Source: a virus | Length of the DNA stretch: 33,724 bases | Virus record (IMG/VR): IMGVR_UViG_3300048433_000266 | Coordinates: 1-33,724 of that record | Strand: one strand, 5' to 3' | Shown here: piece by piece, positions 1 through 8,867 of the stretch | Layout of the letters: each line of letters starts with the position of its first letter | Numbering within the stretch: the first letter of the stretch is position 1 | Position numbers and translations under genes: made by a program | Notes under the pieces: model-generated | Database searches by the model: none | The model's input: only the letters and a program-made list of their open reading frames with translations | Told to the model about the DNA's origin: nothing

Positions 1-1353
1 TGGCGTACTCGCTCAGATACAGCAACCAGCGCCAAGATGCGCGGAATGCTTACTTGGTCAGACAACAGCGCAGACCGTTGGGTTGCTACTGGCACCTATG
101 ATGAGCTTTACGTTTATAACTCTGCTGGCACGCAGTTTGAAATTACGCCGACTGGACTGACAGCGGGTCGTGAAGACGCGCTTGCGTTTACTGGGTACGG
201 CGGTAACTTTTACGGCAACTTTGCATATGGCGTTGCGCGTCCAGATACATCCCGCATTCTGCCTGCAACGTCTTGGCACTTAGAGCCTTGGGGTGAGTTC
301 TTGCTCGCCTGCAACGAAGACGATGGCAAGATTTATCAGTGGGAGCTAAATACAGGCACGGCTGCTGCGGTTCTAAGCAATGCACCTACGAGTAACAAAG
401 GGATCGTCGTAACAGAGGAGCGTTTCTTGTTTGCGCTTGGCGCAGGCGGCAATCCTCGCAAGGTTCAATGGTCTGACCGTGAAGATAACAATACTTGGAC
501 ACCTGCTGCGACAAACGAAGCTGGCGATCTGGAGTTAAACACATCTGGCTCTCTAATGAAGGGTGTGAGCGTCAAGGGTCAGACCTTGCTGCTCACAACG
601 CGTGATGCTCATGTGGCAAGCTATATTGGCCCGCCTTACGTTTATGGCATTGAGCGCGTTGGTACATCGTGCGGTCTGGCAGCAAACGAGGCTTGCGTTG
701 TCGTTGACCAAGGTGCGTTCTGGATGGGCGTTAATTCTTTCTACACCTACACAGGTGGCGGCGTTCAAGAAGTGCCATGCGATGTTTCTGATTATGTCTT
801 TAACGATATAAACAAAGCGCAAGTCAGCAAGGCTTTTGGTGTATCCAATTCAATGTTTGGTGAGATTTGGTGGTTCTACCCAAGCGGCGGGTCAACAGAG
901 AATGACCGCTATGTTGTGTTTAACTACATCGAAGGCACTTGGTATATTGGGCAGCTTGACCGCACTGCTGGGTCTGATCGTGGCGCATTCCGTCAGCCAA
1001 TTTGGTCTAAGGCGGCAGATAAGAAGATTTACGAGCATGAGATTGGCTTAGAGTATGATGACCTAACGCCATTCGCAGAAAGTGGGCCGTTCCGCATTGC
1101 AACTGGCGATAATGTGATGTCTGTTATTGAAATGCTACCAGATGAGAAAACGCAAGGCGATGTGAATGCCACATTTAAAACGCGGTTTTATCCAAACGGC
1201 ACTGAGCGAGACTATGGGCCATTTAGTATGAGCAACCCGACAAGCATGCGGTTTACTGGTCGTCAGGTTCGTTTGCGCGTTGAGGGGCAGCGTTATACTG
1301 ATTGGCGTGTTGGCATAAATCGCATTGATGTTGTTCAGGGTGGGCGTAGATGA
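1..1353 (+). CDS. Tail nozzle / stabilisation-like protein (5' partial)
   Basis: The frame is already open at base 1, before the first ATG at 37, so the true start lies outside the window and at least 450 codons are seen. The protein is rich in short beta strands with many Trp, Tyr and Gly residues (for example TWSDNSADRW, WHLEPWGEFLLACNEDDGKIYQW). This resembles the beta-propeller tail nozzle or packaged-DNA-stabilisation proteins of short-tailed phages (P22 gp10 or T7 gp12 role), which extend the portal and adaptor channel. Near the C-terminus, around RFYPNGTERDYGPFSMSNPT, the text looks like a surface beta domain. The gene overlaps the next by ATGA. Family-level assignment is from protein texture and position beside other virion genes, not from a diagnostic motif. 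A different tail spike base or receptor-binding role is possible. Confidence 0.6.
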   Translation, partial: WRTRSDTATSAKMRGMLTWSDNSADRWVATGTYDELYVYNSAGTQFEITPTGLTAGREDALAFTGYGGNFYGNFAYGVARPDTSRILPATSWHLEPWGEFLLACNEDDGKIYQWELNTGTAAAVLSNAPTSNKGIVVTEERFLFALGAGGNPRKVQWSDREDNNTWTPAATNEAGDLELNTSGSLMKGVSVKGQTLLLTTRDAHVASYIGPPYVYGIERVGTSCGLAANEACVVVDQGAFWMGVNSFYTYTGGGVQEVPCDVSDYVFNDINKAQVSKAFGVSNSMFGEIWWFYPSGGSTENDRYVVFNYIEGTWYIGQLDRTAGSDRGAFRQPIWSKAADKKIYEHEIGLEYDDLTPFAESGPFRIATGDNVMSVIEMLPDEKTQGDVNATFKTRFYPNGTERDYGPFSMSNPTSMRFTGRQVRLRVEGQRYTDWRVGINRIDVVQGGRR

Positions 1354-2009
1354 CACAGCAGCAACGCGCACCAGAGCCAAGAGGTGACGACTGGAAAGTA
1401 TGGGCGCGTCGTCTGATGCAGCACCTCGGTCAGACCCGCATTCCTCTTGTGCAGCAAACAGGTGAGGAGCCTGCTGCGGATGATGGTCTGCTTATGTGGG
1501 ATCGTGAGAACAAGTATCCTGTTGTATCCAAAGATGGCGCATGGGTTCAGATTGTTCTTGAAGACGGTCAATATTCTGGCGCGATTACGACAGACCAGAC
1601 TGCTGCGGCAATAAACACAGCGTACGCTTTAACGTACACATCTAGTGTCGCAGAGGGGATTACAAACGGAACGCCAAGCTCTCGGTTGGTTTTTGCTGAA
1701 GCGGGTCAGTACATGGTGAGCTTTTCGGCGCAGATTGCATCTACATCAAGTAGCACTGTAAACTTCTGGTTTTGGCCTCGCATTAATGGCACAGACGTTG
1801 CGGGTTCAACCATGAAAAACGCCTTGCACCAAAACAACGCGGTTTTGGTTGTTTCTCGGTCTGCTATATTTGATGTTAGTGCTGGCGATTACTTAGAGGC
1901 TATGTGGGCAGTAGATAGCACATCAGGGTTTCTAGAAGCTACGGCTGCAACGGCCTTTGCGCCCGCTGCGCCTGCGTCTACGATTGCGATAACGAGGTTA
2001 CATGGATAA
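1350..2009 (+). CDS. Virion structural protein with C1q/TNF-like C-terminal domain
   Basis: 219 residues, starting with an ATG that overlaps the previous stop (ATGA), so translation is probably coupled. The N-terminal third is polar and charged, with a short beta motif (GLLMWDRENKYPVVSKDGAWVQ) typical of a virion attachment segment. Residues from about 85 onward alternate beta strands ending in hydrophobic residues: YALTYTSS, GQYMVSFSAQIAS, VNFWFWPRINGTDV, GDYLEAMW and STIAITRL. That ten-strand pattern with FxxxGxYxVxFxAxI is what one sees in C1q/TNF-like trimerising domains of phage decoration and fibre proteins. It would be a trimeric knob on the tail or head, perhaps helping receptor binding. 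Function is inferred from fold texture and gene order. Confidence 0.55.
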   Translation: MTQQQRAPEPRGDDWKVWARRLMQHLGQTRIPLVQQTGEEPAADDGLLMWDRENKYPVVSKDGAWVQIVLEDGQYSGAITTDQTAAAINTAYALTYTSSVAEGITNGTPSSRLVFAEAGQYMVSFSAQIASTSSSTVNFWFWPRINGTDVAGSTMKNALHQNNAVLVVSRSAIFDVSAGDYLEAMWAVDSTSGFLEATAATAFAPAAPASTIAITRLHG

Positions 2010-2379
2010 TACGGATTTTGCACAAGAGATTACGCGCTGCCGCCCGTGGATTGAGGCGGCCTTAGAGTATTCTAATGGCACGCATGATTTTATTGACGTT
2101 GCTGAGGGTCTGTATCGAGGTACGATGCAGCTATGGCCTGCGGAGAAGGGGTGTATCGTCACAGAAATTGTGGTATATCCCAAAAAGAAAGCGTTAAACG
2201 TGTTCCTTGGCGGCGGCGAATTGGATCAGATTTTGGATATGCATGAAAATGTGATAGAGTGGGCCAAAGCGCAAGGGTGTGAATGTTTGATGATGACTGG
2301 TCGCTTTGGCTGGAAAAAACCACTAGAGAAGCACGGTTGGAAAACTTTGCATTCCTCTTACGTTAAGGAGTTTGAATAA
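2002..2379 (+). CDS. GNAT-like small internal virion protein
   Basis: 125 residues; the ATG lies inside the last codons of the preceding gene (8-base overlap). The central part (GCIVTEIVVYPKKKALNVFLGGGELDQILDM, positions about 50-80) followed by a helix, WAKAQGC, and a terminal KPLEKHGWK segment has the beta4-alpha3-beta5 look of the Gcn5-related acetyltransferase fold. In T7-like phages a GNAT-like protein (gp13) sits in the same place, ahead of the internal core proteins. A canonical acetyl-CoA loop (Q/RxxGxG/A) is not clear here; GGGELDQI is the closest match, so the enzyme may be inactive and structural. It is likely part of virion assembly, with moderate confidence. Confidence 0.55.
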   Translation: MDNTDFAQEITRCRPWIEAALEYSNGTHDFIDVAEGLYRGTMQLWPAEKGCIVTEIVVYPKKKALNVFLGGGELDQILDMHENVIEWAKAQGCECLMMTGRFGWKKPLEKHGWKTLHSSYVKEFE

Positions 2380-3887
2380 TGTCAGGCGGTAAAGGCGGCT
2401 CACAAACGTCATCGGTAGAAATACCTGAGTACATCGAAGCTGCGGCACAGCGTAACTTAAACAAAGCCGAGCGCATTTCGCAGCTTGGCTATGTTCCATA
2501 TTATGGCCCAGACGTTGCAGCGCTTACACCAATGCAGCAGGCTGCAATGCAAAACGTGGCAGGTGCGGCTGGCGCGTTTGGAATGGCGACACCTCAAGGG
2601 CAAGACATTTACGGAATGCCTGCTCCAACTGAGTATGCAGGCGGCATTCAAGGTTACTCATCAGCGCCAATGTTTGAACAATCTCAGGCTGAGTTGGCTG
2701 CACGCCGCCCAGCGCAGAAATCGTACATTGATAGCTTCTTTATTGATCCGTTTACTGGGGAATATGCTTATCAGCCGACTGATTACACGCAGTACCAGAC
2801 AAGTGCTCAAGAGCGTGCAGCGCAGCGAGCGAATGAGTTAGCTATAGCGCAAGCGCAAGCTGGTCCTCAAACAGTAAACTATGAGCTAACTTCATTTTCG
2901 GCAAATCCTAATTTAGCGGTTCAGCCAAATGATCAGATTTTTAACATTGCGCCCCCAGAGGTTCAGCTTGCTCAACAGATTATTGCTACTGACCCAACAA
3001 ATCCTAATTATAATGAGGCATTCCAAACTGTTTATGATTATCAGTCTCAACAGGCAGTAAGCGATCCTACTGGAATGTCAACTGGATTTGGGATTACGCC
3101 AGAGGTTCTAGACGCTGCTGGAATTGAAAACTTCATGGCCCCACAGGTTGATTTGAGTGGAGAGCAAGCATCGGAGTTTATAACGACGCCAGCATCAGGT
3201 ATAACTGATACAAGCACTGCTGGCACTGGAACCCAAATTATGAATGACATAACTGAGGGCGTCACTGGTCTTGCTTCAAACACGCTTCTTGGCAACTTGT
3301 TACTTGGCGATAGCTACAATGTTGGTGCTGCAAATAATCCAATCGAAACGCCAACTGTGGCAGAAATGGAGGCGGCAGCGCCGACAGGTATGACCTACAA
3401 CACAGCTACAGGCTCATACACGCAAGATGATGACGCTCCATTGCCTACAGTCACGCCAAAGCTGCCCTCTGACGTTGAGGCTGAAGAGGACCTGCCTGGA
3501 AATGTTATCAGTCGCGCTCTTAACATTGGGGCAGGCAAAAAAGACGAAAGTAGTGATAGCGGTTACGCAGGGGAAAGCGGTGATGGCTGCGTGGTCGCAA
3601 CATACGCAGTCAGCTCAGGAGCATTCACGCCAAGCATGAAGCGCGAGGCAGTCGTCTGGTGTATGCATAACTTGCATGACAAGTGGTGGGGCGAAGCGAT
3701 CCGCAGAGGTTATCGTCACTTAGGCCGCAAGAAGATTGAGCAAGGTAAGGCACACGAGCATTACCAAGAGTTCCGCAACTATATTGACTTTGCCTCTGGC
3801 AAAAAACGTACAATCAAAGGCGCTATTCACTTTGCAGCGCGAACAGTCCAATTCTTTGCGGTTGGCCTAGTTAAAGGAGACGCATAA
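2379..3887 (+). CDS. Large virion / internal core protein with distinct C-terminal Cys-Trp domain
   Basis: 502 residues, ATG overlapping the previous stop. The N-terminus (MSGGKGGSQT then IPEYIEAAAQ) and the Ala/Gln/Pro-rich middle are typical of unannotated podovirus virion proteins that enter the cell with DNA. After an acidic, Ser/Gly-rich linker (about residues 385-402) comes a separate compact domain of about 100 residues. It starts with DGCVVATYAVSSGAFTPSMK and continues with VVWCMHNLHDKWWGEAIRRG and an EFRNYIDF segment. The first motif recalls the CFI-box type C-terminal domains (C-hydrophobic-ATA), whose function is not known to me. No catalytic motif is seen. It is followed at once by another large virion protein (ATG overlap at 3887), so the pair is probably made and assembled together. 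Confidence 0.6.
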   Translation: MSGGKGGSQTSSVEIPEYIEAAAQRNLNKAERISQLGYVPYYGPDVAALTPMQQAAMQNVAGAAGAFGMATPQGQDIYGMPAPTEYAGGIQGYSSAPMFEQSQAELAARRPAQKSYIDSFFIDPFTGEYAYQPTDYTQYQTSAQERAAQRANELAIAQAQAGPQTVNYELTSFSANPNLAVQPNDQIFNIAPPEVQLAQQIIATDPTNPNYNEAFQTVYDYQSQQAVSDPTGMSTGFGITPEVLDAAGIENFMAPQVDLSGEQASEFITTPASGITDTSTAGTGTQIMNDITEGVTGLASNTLLGNLLLGDSYNVGAANNPIETPTVAEMEAAAPTGMTYNTATGSYTQDDDAPLPTVTPKLPSDVEAEEDLPGNVISRALNIGAGKKDESSDSGYAGESGDGCVVATYAVSSGAFTPSMKREAVVWCMHNLHDKWWGEAIRRGYRHLGRKKIEQGKAHEHYQEFRNYIDFASGKKRTIKGAIHFAARTVQFFAVGLVKGDA

Positions 3888-5386
3888 TGGCGGGTTCAGC
3901 AGGCGGTATAACAACAGGGTTTGACATGGTTAATCAGCCGAATGCGCCGACAGCTTCAGCAACAGACCCACTTGCACAATTTGCAAACAGTGGGACAACC
4001 TTGCCACTGTCTCCCAACGCAGACCCTAGAGGTATCCCCATGCCCTCAGCAGGTAGGCGCGACGGTCCTTGGTGGGAAAAAGCAAATTTAGTGGCAACGC
4101 TTAATCCTGACCCTATGCGTCCTGCGCACTCTGGCGGGCATTTGCCTATGAAGCAGCCACTTGCTGCGCCAGCCCCAGCAGGCGGCGGAAAAGGTGGCGG
4201 TGGAGCGGTCGGTCAGCCAATGCCTCGCCCAACGCAAGGCCAGTTTGCGCCTCTAGCTCCACAAGGCGGCTTCAACGTAAACCAAGCAGCAGCAGGCGCA
4301 TTGCAGCAGGCTATGATGGGGACGCAGGCGGGCATGGGGTTCCAAGCTCCCCCATCAATGGCATTCGGATACGCTCCAACAATGCAGCGAGTGCAGGGCC
4401 AACAGCAGGCTTACGGCTACACCCCAGCCCAGCAGCAATTGCAAGGCATGCAGACTGGGTTCGGGTATGATCCATCTCAGCGCCGCGGCTTTACATTGGC
4501 TGGTCGTGACATTGCTCAGTACGAAAGCCCCTATCAGCAGGCAGTCATTGATCGCACGCTTCAGGATTTATCTGGTGCGCAAGAAAAGGCGCTCAACGTA
4601 ATGGGTCAGCAAGCCACAGCAGCTCGTGCGTTTGGCGGTTCTCGTCAAGGCATAGCTGAAGCGGAGACACGCAAAGGCTTTGCAGAGAAAGCAGCAGAAG
4701 CAGTTTCAAACTTGCGTGAGCGCGGCTTCCAGCAGGCGATGGGCGCGGCTCAGTTTGATGTGGGTCAGCTTGCAGGTACAGAGGCGGCGAATGTCGCAGC
4801 GCAACAAGCAGCGCAGCAGTTTGGCGCAGGCTCAGCCCAAGCAGCTCAGGCAGCAAACATTGCGCGGCAGCAGCAGATTGAAGCAGCAAACGTGGCAGCA
4901 CGCACAGGTGCAGCCCAGTATGGCGCAGGTGCGCAAACAGCGGCAGAAGCGGCAAACATCCAGCGTGCGCAGCAAGTCGCAGCGTCAAATACAGCAGCTC
5001 AGACAGCAGCGGCGCAGTATATGGCGCAGCAACGCCAAGCAGCTCAGCAGCAAAACTTTGCTAATCAACTTGCTGCATTTGGTGCGCGTCAGGGTGCAGC
5101 ATCACAGCTTGCAGGGCTTGGTCAGCAGGCGTTTGGCATCGGTCAGACAATTCAGCAGCAGCAATCACAGCAAGGTCTGTTGCAGCAAGGATTGCAGCAA
5201 GCGCTTATCGACGCAGCGCGTCAGCAGTACGCGGGCTACATCGGCTCGCCATCGGCTGCGCTAGGTGCGCCACTGGCAGCGATTGGTGCTTCGCCAGTTC
5301 CGCAGTCAACGACGTCAAGCAGCAGCCCAGGTTTATTTAACTACCTGCAAGCAGCGGCTGGAATGGGATTTAAACCTTTCGGGTAA
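3887..5386 (+). CDS. Ala/Gln-rich internal virion protein
   Basis: 499 residues. The ATG at 3887 shares its A with the preceding TAA. The first 150 residues are Pro/Gly/Met-rich and probably disordered. From about residue 215 to 470 the chain is a long Ala/Gln-rich helical stretch with loosely repeated units such as AAQQFGAGSAQAAQAANIA and AAQYGAGAQTAAEAANI, about 20-30 residues each. Such proteins are common just upstream of lysozyme-bearing ejection proteins in marine short-tailed phages and are thought to line the internal core or form the periplasmic ejection tube. The low-complexity DNA here creates long spurious open frames on both strands. No enzymatic motif is seen; the role is inferred from composition and neighbours. 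Confidence 0.6.
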   Translation: MAGSAGGITTGFDMVNQPNAPTASATDPLAQFANSGTTLPLSPNADPRGIPMPSAGRRDGPWWEKANLVATLNPDPMRPAHSGGHLPMKQPLAAPAPAGGGKGGGGAVGQPMPRPTQGQFAPLAPQGGFNVNQAAAGALQQAMMGTQAGMGFQAPPSMAFGYAPTMQRVQGQQQAYGYTPAQQQLQGMQTGFGYDPSQRRGFTLAGRDIAQYESPYQQAVIDRTLQDLSGAQEKALNVMGQQATAARAFGGSRQGIAEAETRKGFAEKAAEAVSNLRERGFQQAMGAAQFDVGQLAGTEAANVAAQQAAQQFGAGSAQAAQAANIARQQQIEAANVAARTGAAQYGAGAQTAAEAANIQRAQQVAASNTAAQTAAAQYMAQQRQAAQQQNFANQLAAFGARQGAASQLAGLGQQAFGIGQTIQQQQSQQGLLQQGLQQALIDAARQQYAGYIGSPSAALGAPLAAIGASPVPQSTTSSSSPGLFNYLQAAAGMGFKPFG

Positions 5387-5389
5387 GAT

Positions 5390-6886
5390 ATGGCAGTAAA
5401 CTATAACATACCGTTTCAGACGCAGCTCGACTATATGATGTACGAGCTGCAAGGGCCAGAAAGTCGGACAATGGACGCTTTCAAGTCTGCGGGCAATGTG
5501 ACGCCGCAAGACTATGCCGAGCTGTTTGAAAAAAAGTATGAACGCGCTGGCGGTCATGGCTTAGATCGTCGCAAGCAGTATGCGCTTGAAGTCTTTAAGA
5601 CGGCAGGCACAGACGCATTTAGCAATCTGCCGCAGAATGCACAAACTGCTTTTAACTACTTTAAAGGTAAAGGCTTCACTGACGCGCAAGCCGCAGGCAT
5701 CGTCGGCAACCTAATGACAGAAAGCTACGCGCAGATTGATCCGAATGCATACAACCCTGCTGGCGGCGGAATGGGTGCATACGGTATTGCTCAGTTTCGT
5801 GGGCCACGACTAAAAGGGCTGCTAGGTTTCGCTAGTACGCGAGGAGATCAAAGCATGGATGGAACACAACCAACAACAGCACAGCCAACACAAAAGCCGT
5901 CGCTGCTAGAACAGATGAAGCAGTCAACTGGCGGTCTGAAAGGTGTTTTGGATTTTGCAACCCAGCGCAATCCAGACACTGGACTATCAAAGTTTGAAAC
6001 ATTTGCGGCAGCTCTTGATCCGCTTATTCTGCCAAGCATGCGTGCAGGCTCAGCGATCCGAGAGCAGGGGCAGTCGCGGGTGCAAACAGGTCGTGTTAAT
6101 AAGACAGTTGAGTGGCTGAAAAAGAATGGCTACCCAGAGATTGCTGCGGCTGTTGAAGCTAATCCTCAGTCGGCTGCTAATGTGATGAGTTCCATTTTGT
6201 CTGAAAAGTTGGGCGGGCCGAAAACTAAGGTTGTTGATGGCAGGTTAATAAACGAAGCAACTGGTGAAGTTATTTACGGCGGTGATCCTGAAAAGCTAAA
6301 AACTCTTGACGATAAGCAATTTGGCATCGTGCGCAACTTGAGTAACGATCTTCTAAAAGGGTATAAAATTTATGATGAGGTTGCTAACGGATATGGCCTT
6401 ATCTCAAGCGCAATCAAAAACAAATCAGGTGTTGATGATTATGTTTTGACTGTCGCGTTTGCTAAAATCCTTGATCCTGAAAGTGTTGTTCGTGAAAGTG
6501 AGCAGGCTGCTGTCGCTCGTTCAGGCGGTGCGATTGATGCGTTTGTTAAAGACGTTCAGAACTTTATCGCTGGCACTGGCAACTTGCCAGAACCTGTCAG
6601 AAATCGGATTTATTCAACTGCTCAAAAGCGTGCAAAGTTCTACTTTGACAAAGCTAAACTTGAATATGACCGAGCCGTTAAAACCGCAGGCTTTGCAGGC
6701 ATTTCTCAAGAAATTATCAACGAGGTCATCCCAAAGCCGACACCTATGCCAAACTTCTCGCCCATCCCAACAGAAACAGATGTTGATGAGCCAGAAGACA
6801 CGAGAACGCAATCGGCTAAAGCTGCTGGCGTTACTATTAAGCAGTGGAACGCAATGTCAGCAGAAGATAAAGCACTATTCCCATAA
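5390..6886 (+). CDS. Internal virion protein with lysozyme-like domain (apparently permuted)
   Basis: 498 residues; ATG three bases after the upstream stop. Residues 83-148 match the first half of phage tail lysozyme domains: AFNYFKGKGFTDAQAAGIVG, then NLMTES with the expected catalytic Glu at 111, then GAYGIAQFRGPRL. Residues 8-72 match what is normally the second half of the same domain: QLDYMMYEL, FEKKYERAGG and RRKQYA. The two halves therefore appear in reversed order. The domain would cut peptidoglycan locally during DNA entry. Residues 150-490 are mixed helical with Pro-rich linkers (TTAQPTQKPS; PKPTPMPNFSPIPT) and no recognised domain. It sits between an Ala/Gln-rich core protein and a membrane-active protein, as expected for an ejection complex component. 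Confidence 0.7.
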   Translation: MAVNYNIPFQTQLDYMMYELQGPESRTMDAFKSAGNVTPQDYAELFEKKYERAGGHGLDRRKQYALEVFKTAGTDAFSNLPQNAQTAFNYFKGKGFTDAQAAGIVGNLMTESYAQIDPNAYNPAGGGMGAYGIAQFRGPRLKGLLGFASTRGDQSMDGTQPTTAQPTQKPSLLEQMKQSTGGLKGVLDFATQRNPDTGLSKFETFAAALDPLILPSMRAGSAIREQGQSRVQTGRVNKTVEWLKKNGYPEIAAAVEANPQSAANVMSSILSEKLGGPKTKVVDGRLINEATGEVIYGGDPEKLKTLDDKQFGIVRNLSNDLLKGYKIYDEVANGYGLISSAIKNKSGVDDYVLTVAFAKILDPESVVRESEQAAVARSGGAIDAFVKDVQNFIAGTGNLPEPVRNRIYSTAQKRAKFYFDKAKLEYDRAVKTAGFAGISQEIINEVIPKPTPMPNFSPIPTETDVDEPEDTRTQSAKAAGVTIKQWNAMSAEDKALFP

Positions 6887-6896
6887 GGACTGAAAA

Positions 6897-8858
6897 ATGA
6901 CACCAGAACAACAGGCCGCACTAGATAGAGCTAACGCAGCATTGGCAGAATTAGGCCAACAACCACAGGCGAATGTCGGAGCGGGTGTTGCTCGATCAGT
7001 AGCGTCTGGTTTAACATTCGGAGGCGCTGACGAAGCCGAAGCATACATTCGCAGCATTTTCGGTTCGCGTGAGTATGATGATCTGCTCAATGACATTCGC
7101 GGTCAGGTGGGCCAGTTTCAAGAACAGCGTCCAGGCTTGGCGTTAGGCTCTGAGCTTGCAGGTGCAACCTTGCCCGCTATTATTGCGTCGTTGTTCACTG
7201 GTGGCGCAGGCGGTGCTGTCGCGCTCGGCTCCCGCTATCCTATGCTGTCTGGCCTAGCTAAATCAGCAGGCATTGTTGCTCCTCGCACTTTAGCAGGCTC
7301 AGCAGGTTATGGCGCAGTGCAAGGTGCGGCGACAGGCTTTCTGTCTGGTGAAGGTGTAGAAGAGCGCATTCGCGGGTTAGCTACTGGCGGCGCTGTTGGC
7401 GCAGGTTTAGGCGCCGGGTTGGACATTGCAGCCAAGGCACTGCAAGGCACTCTCGGCAACTTCATGGATTACACGCGCAGAAAACTTGGCAACAAAGGCG
7501 GTTCGGCAGTTGAGCAAGAGTTGCAGCGCATAGCAGCCGAGGCAGGCATTACGCCTGAGCAAGCATATATTGAAGTCGCAGAAGGCCGATTGATGGCAGA
7601 AAACAAAACTCTGCAAGAGGCTGTTCGTGGATACTTTGATAAAGGTGGCCCAGGTGCTGCACTGCTTTCTGGCACTGCACGCACACGCCCAGGCGAACTG
7701 CGTAAAGAGCTTGTTGAGGATGTGCAGCAATATCTGACAGACGTTGCACCAGGCGCAAACTTCTTGCGCGATGAAGCTGATCGTATGAGCGATCTAGCAG
7801 ACGCAGCTCAAGATTTATATAATAGCCCATCAATGCAGCGCGCTATCTCAGAAAATGCTTTACCAATCATGAAAGACATCTTCCAGCGTGCGCCAGAAGC
7901 ATTCGCGGCAGTTCGTCGTGAGTTAGGCGTTGGTGGTAAAGAACTATTTTTTGAGTTGGCAGAGGATGGATCAGTGAATGTACTGCGTGCGCCAACGATC
8001 CAAGAGGCTGAAGTTGTTCGTCGTGCAATCAACGATCTAAAGGGGAAGTATTACAAATCTGGTGAGGGCGGCACAGCCAAGGCATACGGCGCATTGGAAC
8101 AAGAGTTGCGCGATGCTATTGATATGATTAGCGACGAAACTCAGCAGGCTCGTGCAACATACAACACAATGATGGATCAGGATAGAGCGTATAAAGCTGG
8201 TGAAAAGGCGTTCAAAGCAACTCCTGACGTTGATCAGATTGAGTTAGACATTGATCGTATTGCTGCGTTGGGAGACGAAGCATTGCGGGCTTATCGCACT
8301 GGCATCATGCGCAAACTGCGGATTGCAATGACAAGCAAGCGTGCAGCCTCGATTACAGCAGACCTTGCAAACCCAGACACAGCTTTGGGCCAGATGATGC
8401 AGCTTATATTCCCAGGGGAAGACATGAGTGATCTAGCGATGAAGCTGCAAACTCAAGAAGGTGCTGATGCACTTGTAAAAACAATTCTACTCAAGTCTCC
8501 AACTCAATCGTCAGGGCAGCAAATTGCACGACAAGGCGCAGGTGTTGGTGCAGAAGACATTGCAGAGGCGACAACCACCTTTGGCATGTTGCGCTTGCTA
8601 CGCAAGCTGACAGCACGCACACGCCCAGAACTGACAGACAGTCAGCGCGAGCAGGTCGTTCAAGCATTGTTGTCTCAAGACCCTGATTACATCAAGAGCA
8701 TGCTGCGTGATGAGAGCGGCATAGCAGTCATTCAGAACTTAATACAACGAGGCTCTGAGGCTCTCTATGCTGGCGGCAGAAGTGGTGCTATATATGGAAC
8801 AACAGAAAATGCACCGCAAACAGCCCAAGGCGTTCTTGGCATGATTGGCCCACAGTAA
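6897..8858 (+). CDS. Putative DNA-ejection protein with Gly-rich membrane segments
   Basis: 653 residues, ATG after AAGGACTGAAAA. An N-terminal helical part is followed by Gly/Ala-rich hydrophobic stretches at about residues 75-200 (for example GATLPAIIASLFTGGAGGAV and GGAVGAGLGAGLDIAAKAL). The texture resembles ejection proteins that insert into the host membrane. The rest is long amphipathic helix (PEAFAAVRREL, IQEAEVVRRAINDL, ARATYNTMMDQDRAYKAGEKAF), as in internal core and pilot proteins that form a trans-envelope conduit. It lies directly between the lysozyme-type protein and the portal gene. No enzyme motif was found. Function is inferred from composition and position; a purely structural head protein is the alternative. 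Confidence 0.6.
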   Translation: MTPEQQAALDRANAALAELGQQPQANVGAGVARSVASGLTFGGADEAEAYIRSIFGSREYDDLLNDIRGQVGQFQEQRPGLALGSELAGATLPAIIASLFTGGAGGAVALGSRYPMLSGLAKSAGIVAPRTLAGSAGYGAVQGAATGFLSGEGVEERIRGLATGGAVGAGLGAGLDIAAKALQGTLGNFMDYTRRKLGNKGGSAVEQELQRIAAEAGITPEQAYIEVAEGRLMAENKTLQEAVRGYFDKGGPGAALLSGTARTRPGELRKELVEDVQQYLTDVAPGANFLRDEADRMSDLADAAQDLYNSPSMQRAISENALPIMKDIFQRAPEAFAAVRRELGVGGKELFFELAEDGSVNVLRAPTIQEAEVVRRAINDLKGKYYKSGEGGTAKAYGALEQELRDAIDMISDETQQARATYNTMMDQDRAYKAGEKAFKATPDVDQIELDIDRIAALGDEALRAYRTGIMRKLRIAMTSKRAASITADLANPDTALGQMMQLIFPGEDMSDLAMKLQTQEGADALVKTILLKSPTQSSGQQIARQGAGVGAEDIAEATTTFGMLRLLRKLTARTRPELTDSQREQVVQALLSQDPDYIKSMLRDESGIAVIQNLIQRGSEALYAGGRSGAIYGTTENAPQTAQGVLGMIGPQ

Positions 8859-8867
8859 GGAAAAACA

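Noticed and set aside
4593-5264. Long frames on both strands within the Ala/Gln-rich virion gene
   Set aside because: CAG/GCA-type low-complexity DNA is open in several frames; the products are Gln/Arg or Leu/His runs without pattern.
6459-6893. 144-codon frame overlapping the end of the lysozyme-type protein
   Set aside because: No ribosome site and Leu/Lys/Ser-rich text typical of a frame shift of the real gene; unlike the nested gene at 20884 it matches no remembered family.
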